A DNA stretch of 64,000 nucleotides. Source: CAVQFO01 sp963711725. Lineage in GTDB: Bacteria; Pseudomonadota; Gammaproteobacteria; Nitrococcales; Aquisalimonadaceae. This document shows, piece after piece, positions 63,259 through 64,000 of this stretch. Positions within the stretch are counted from its first letter, which is position 1; every line of letters starts with the position of its first letter. The stretch is taken from contig CAVQFO010000022.1 in the NCBI GenBank assembly GCA_963711725.1, forward strand, positions 1-64,000, in the 5' to 3' direction. Below the pieces are notes generated by a model that saw nothing but the letters and a program-made list of their open reading frames with translations, was not told the DNA's origin and did no database searches. The position numbers and the translations under genes were made by a program.

Positions 63259-64000
63259 ATGGCAGGGCCTGGAGGGTTGGGTAAGCACTTCAACACCCAT
63301 CGGGTGGCGTTTCGCATCGCCGGTCTGACTCTCCTTCTCAGTGCCGTTTTCGCCGTCCTGGCCACCGGCGTCGAGCTGGTGACCGACTACAATCGCGACG
63401 TCGCGCAGATCGAACAGCGCCTGTCCGACATTCGCAAGACCGACCTCCCCAGCGTGGTGGCCAGCGTGTGGGCGTTCGACGAACACCAGCTGCAGGTCCA
63501 GCTGCAGGGGATTGAGCAGCTTCCCGACATTGCCTACGTTCAGCTCACGGACCCCTACGGCCACGACTACACGTTTGGCCAAATGCCGCCCGAGGGGGAG
63601 CAGATCATCCAGGTGTTTCCGTTGATCCGCGACGCGAGTGACCCGGAAGACCTGGGCCGTCTAAGAGTGGTGGGCAGCACCGCGGGGGTCTATGCGCGGC
63701 TCACGCAGCGCGCCTACGTGATCCTGATGACCCAGAGCCTGAAGGCGGTGCTGCTGGCCCTCGTGATCCTGCTGCTGTTCCGGCAATTGGTAACCCGTCA
63801 TCTCGAGACGATGGCGCGCTACGGCCGCAACTTCGATCCGGATCGCCCGAAAAAGCCACTGGTATTGAATCGCAAACGCCGCGGCGGCGGGCGCCGGGAT
63901 GAGCTGGACGAGGTGGTGGAAGCCGTCAATGGAATGCGGGAGTCCCTGGAGTTCCGTATCGATGCCCAGCGTCAGGTGGAGCGGGCTCTGCGAGCGGAGC
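63259..64000 (+). CDS. Membrane sensor protein, N-terminal part (runs off the window)
   Basis: The frame is open from the ATG to the right edge (247 codons). It has a first membrane helix (GLTLLLSAVFAVLATGV), a periplasmic domain of about 120 residues (IRKTDLPSVVASVWAFDEHQLQVQLQGIEQLPDIAYVQL, as in PAS-like/CHASE-type sensors), a second helix (AVLLALVILLLFRQLV), and a HAMP-like linker leading into a coiled coil. The output domain lies outside; histidine kinase or GGDEF is likely. Confidence 0.8.
   Translation, partial: MAGPGGLGKHFNTHRVAFRIAGLTLLLSAVFAVLATGVELVTDYNRDVAQIEQRLSDIRKTDLPSVVASVWAFDEHQLQVQLQGIEQLPDIAYVQLTDPYGHDYTFGQMPPEGEQIIQVFPLIRDASDPEDLGRLRVVGSTAGVYARLTQRAYVILMTQSLKAVLLALVILLLFRQLVTRHLETMARYGRNFDPDRPKKPLVLNRKRRGGGRRDELDEVVEAVNGMRESLEFRIDAQRQVERALRAE

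Overview
The window is a 64 kb piece of a GC-rich proteobacterial chromosome. Family content points to a gammaproteobacterium: a PA0069-type radical SAM protein, a DegP/MucD protease, YajG-like and YceK-like lipoproteins, a Bcr/CflA pump and a ModE-modABC locus. The dense intergenic palindromes would fit a Chromatiales-like lineage, but that placement is inference. I saw no rRNA, tRNA, CRISPR array, prophage or intact insertion sequence.

Layout. 0-5.3 kb: VanZ-like 3' end, diguanylate cyclase, DUF2189 membrane protein, Zn alcohol dehydrogenase and a GspE/PilB-type ATPase. 5.4-10.4 kb: a minus-strand protease cluster (TraB/GumN protein, kexin-like lipoprotein protease with PKD and P domains, and a separate prodomain-like secreted protein) opposite an HTH gene. 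Almost every gene here carries a one-base frameshift. 10.6-20 kb: DegP-type protease, the AmmeMemoRadiSam trio, an HhH protein, an orphan Rieske protein, hsp20 and lon. 20-23.6 kb: two lipoproteins, two small haem-type membrane proteins and a radical SAM protein. 23.6-27 kb: a decayed stretch with a HAD-hydrolase remnant, three copies of an unidentified ~107 bp element, and a delta-60 repeat surface protein. 27-35 kb: small DUF/SRPBCC genes, an MHS transporter, a PanB-like enzyme, a medium-chain reductase, and an orphan ODP-type di-iron protein behind an FNR box. 35-40 kb: modE and modABC with a good ModE operator. 40-43 kb: CtaG, PCuAC, SCO and TspO, i.e. copper delivery to haem-copper oxidase. 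43-50 kb: methyltransferase, Bcr pump, thioesterase, MarR-EmrA-EmrB efflux operon and a thiolase. 50-57 kb: sulfite/nitrite reductase with a companion gene, divergent from korAB. 57-60 kb: copZ-csoR-copA. 60-64 kb: uppP, sterol-desaturase-like protein, periplasmic binding protein and the start of a membrane sensor.

Themes. Several modules carry readable control sites: FNR box, ModE operator, candidate CsoR operator, MarR palindrome and a sigma-E-like promoter. Intergenic DNA is crowded with at least five repeat families, including a recurrent composite of a GGTGGGTTA...TAACCCACC hairpin plus a CTCCCC...GGGGAG block, and paired dRS3-like palindromes. Seven genes can be restored by single-base corrections, mostly removal of one inserted base, some in short homopolymers. 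This may be sequencing error, so those genes should not be called dead without read support. The observations I find most worth following are the protease/trans-prodomain cluster, the FNR-controlled ODP protein, and the ~107 bp element that truncates a HAD gene.
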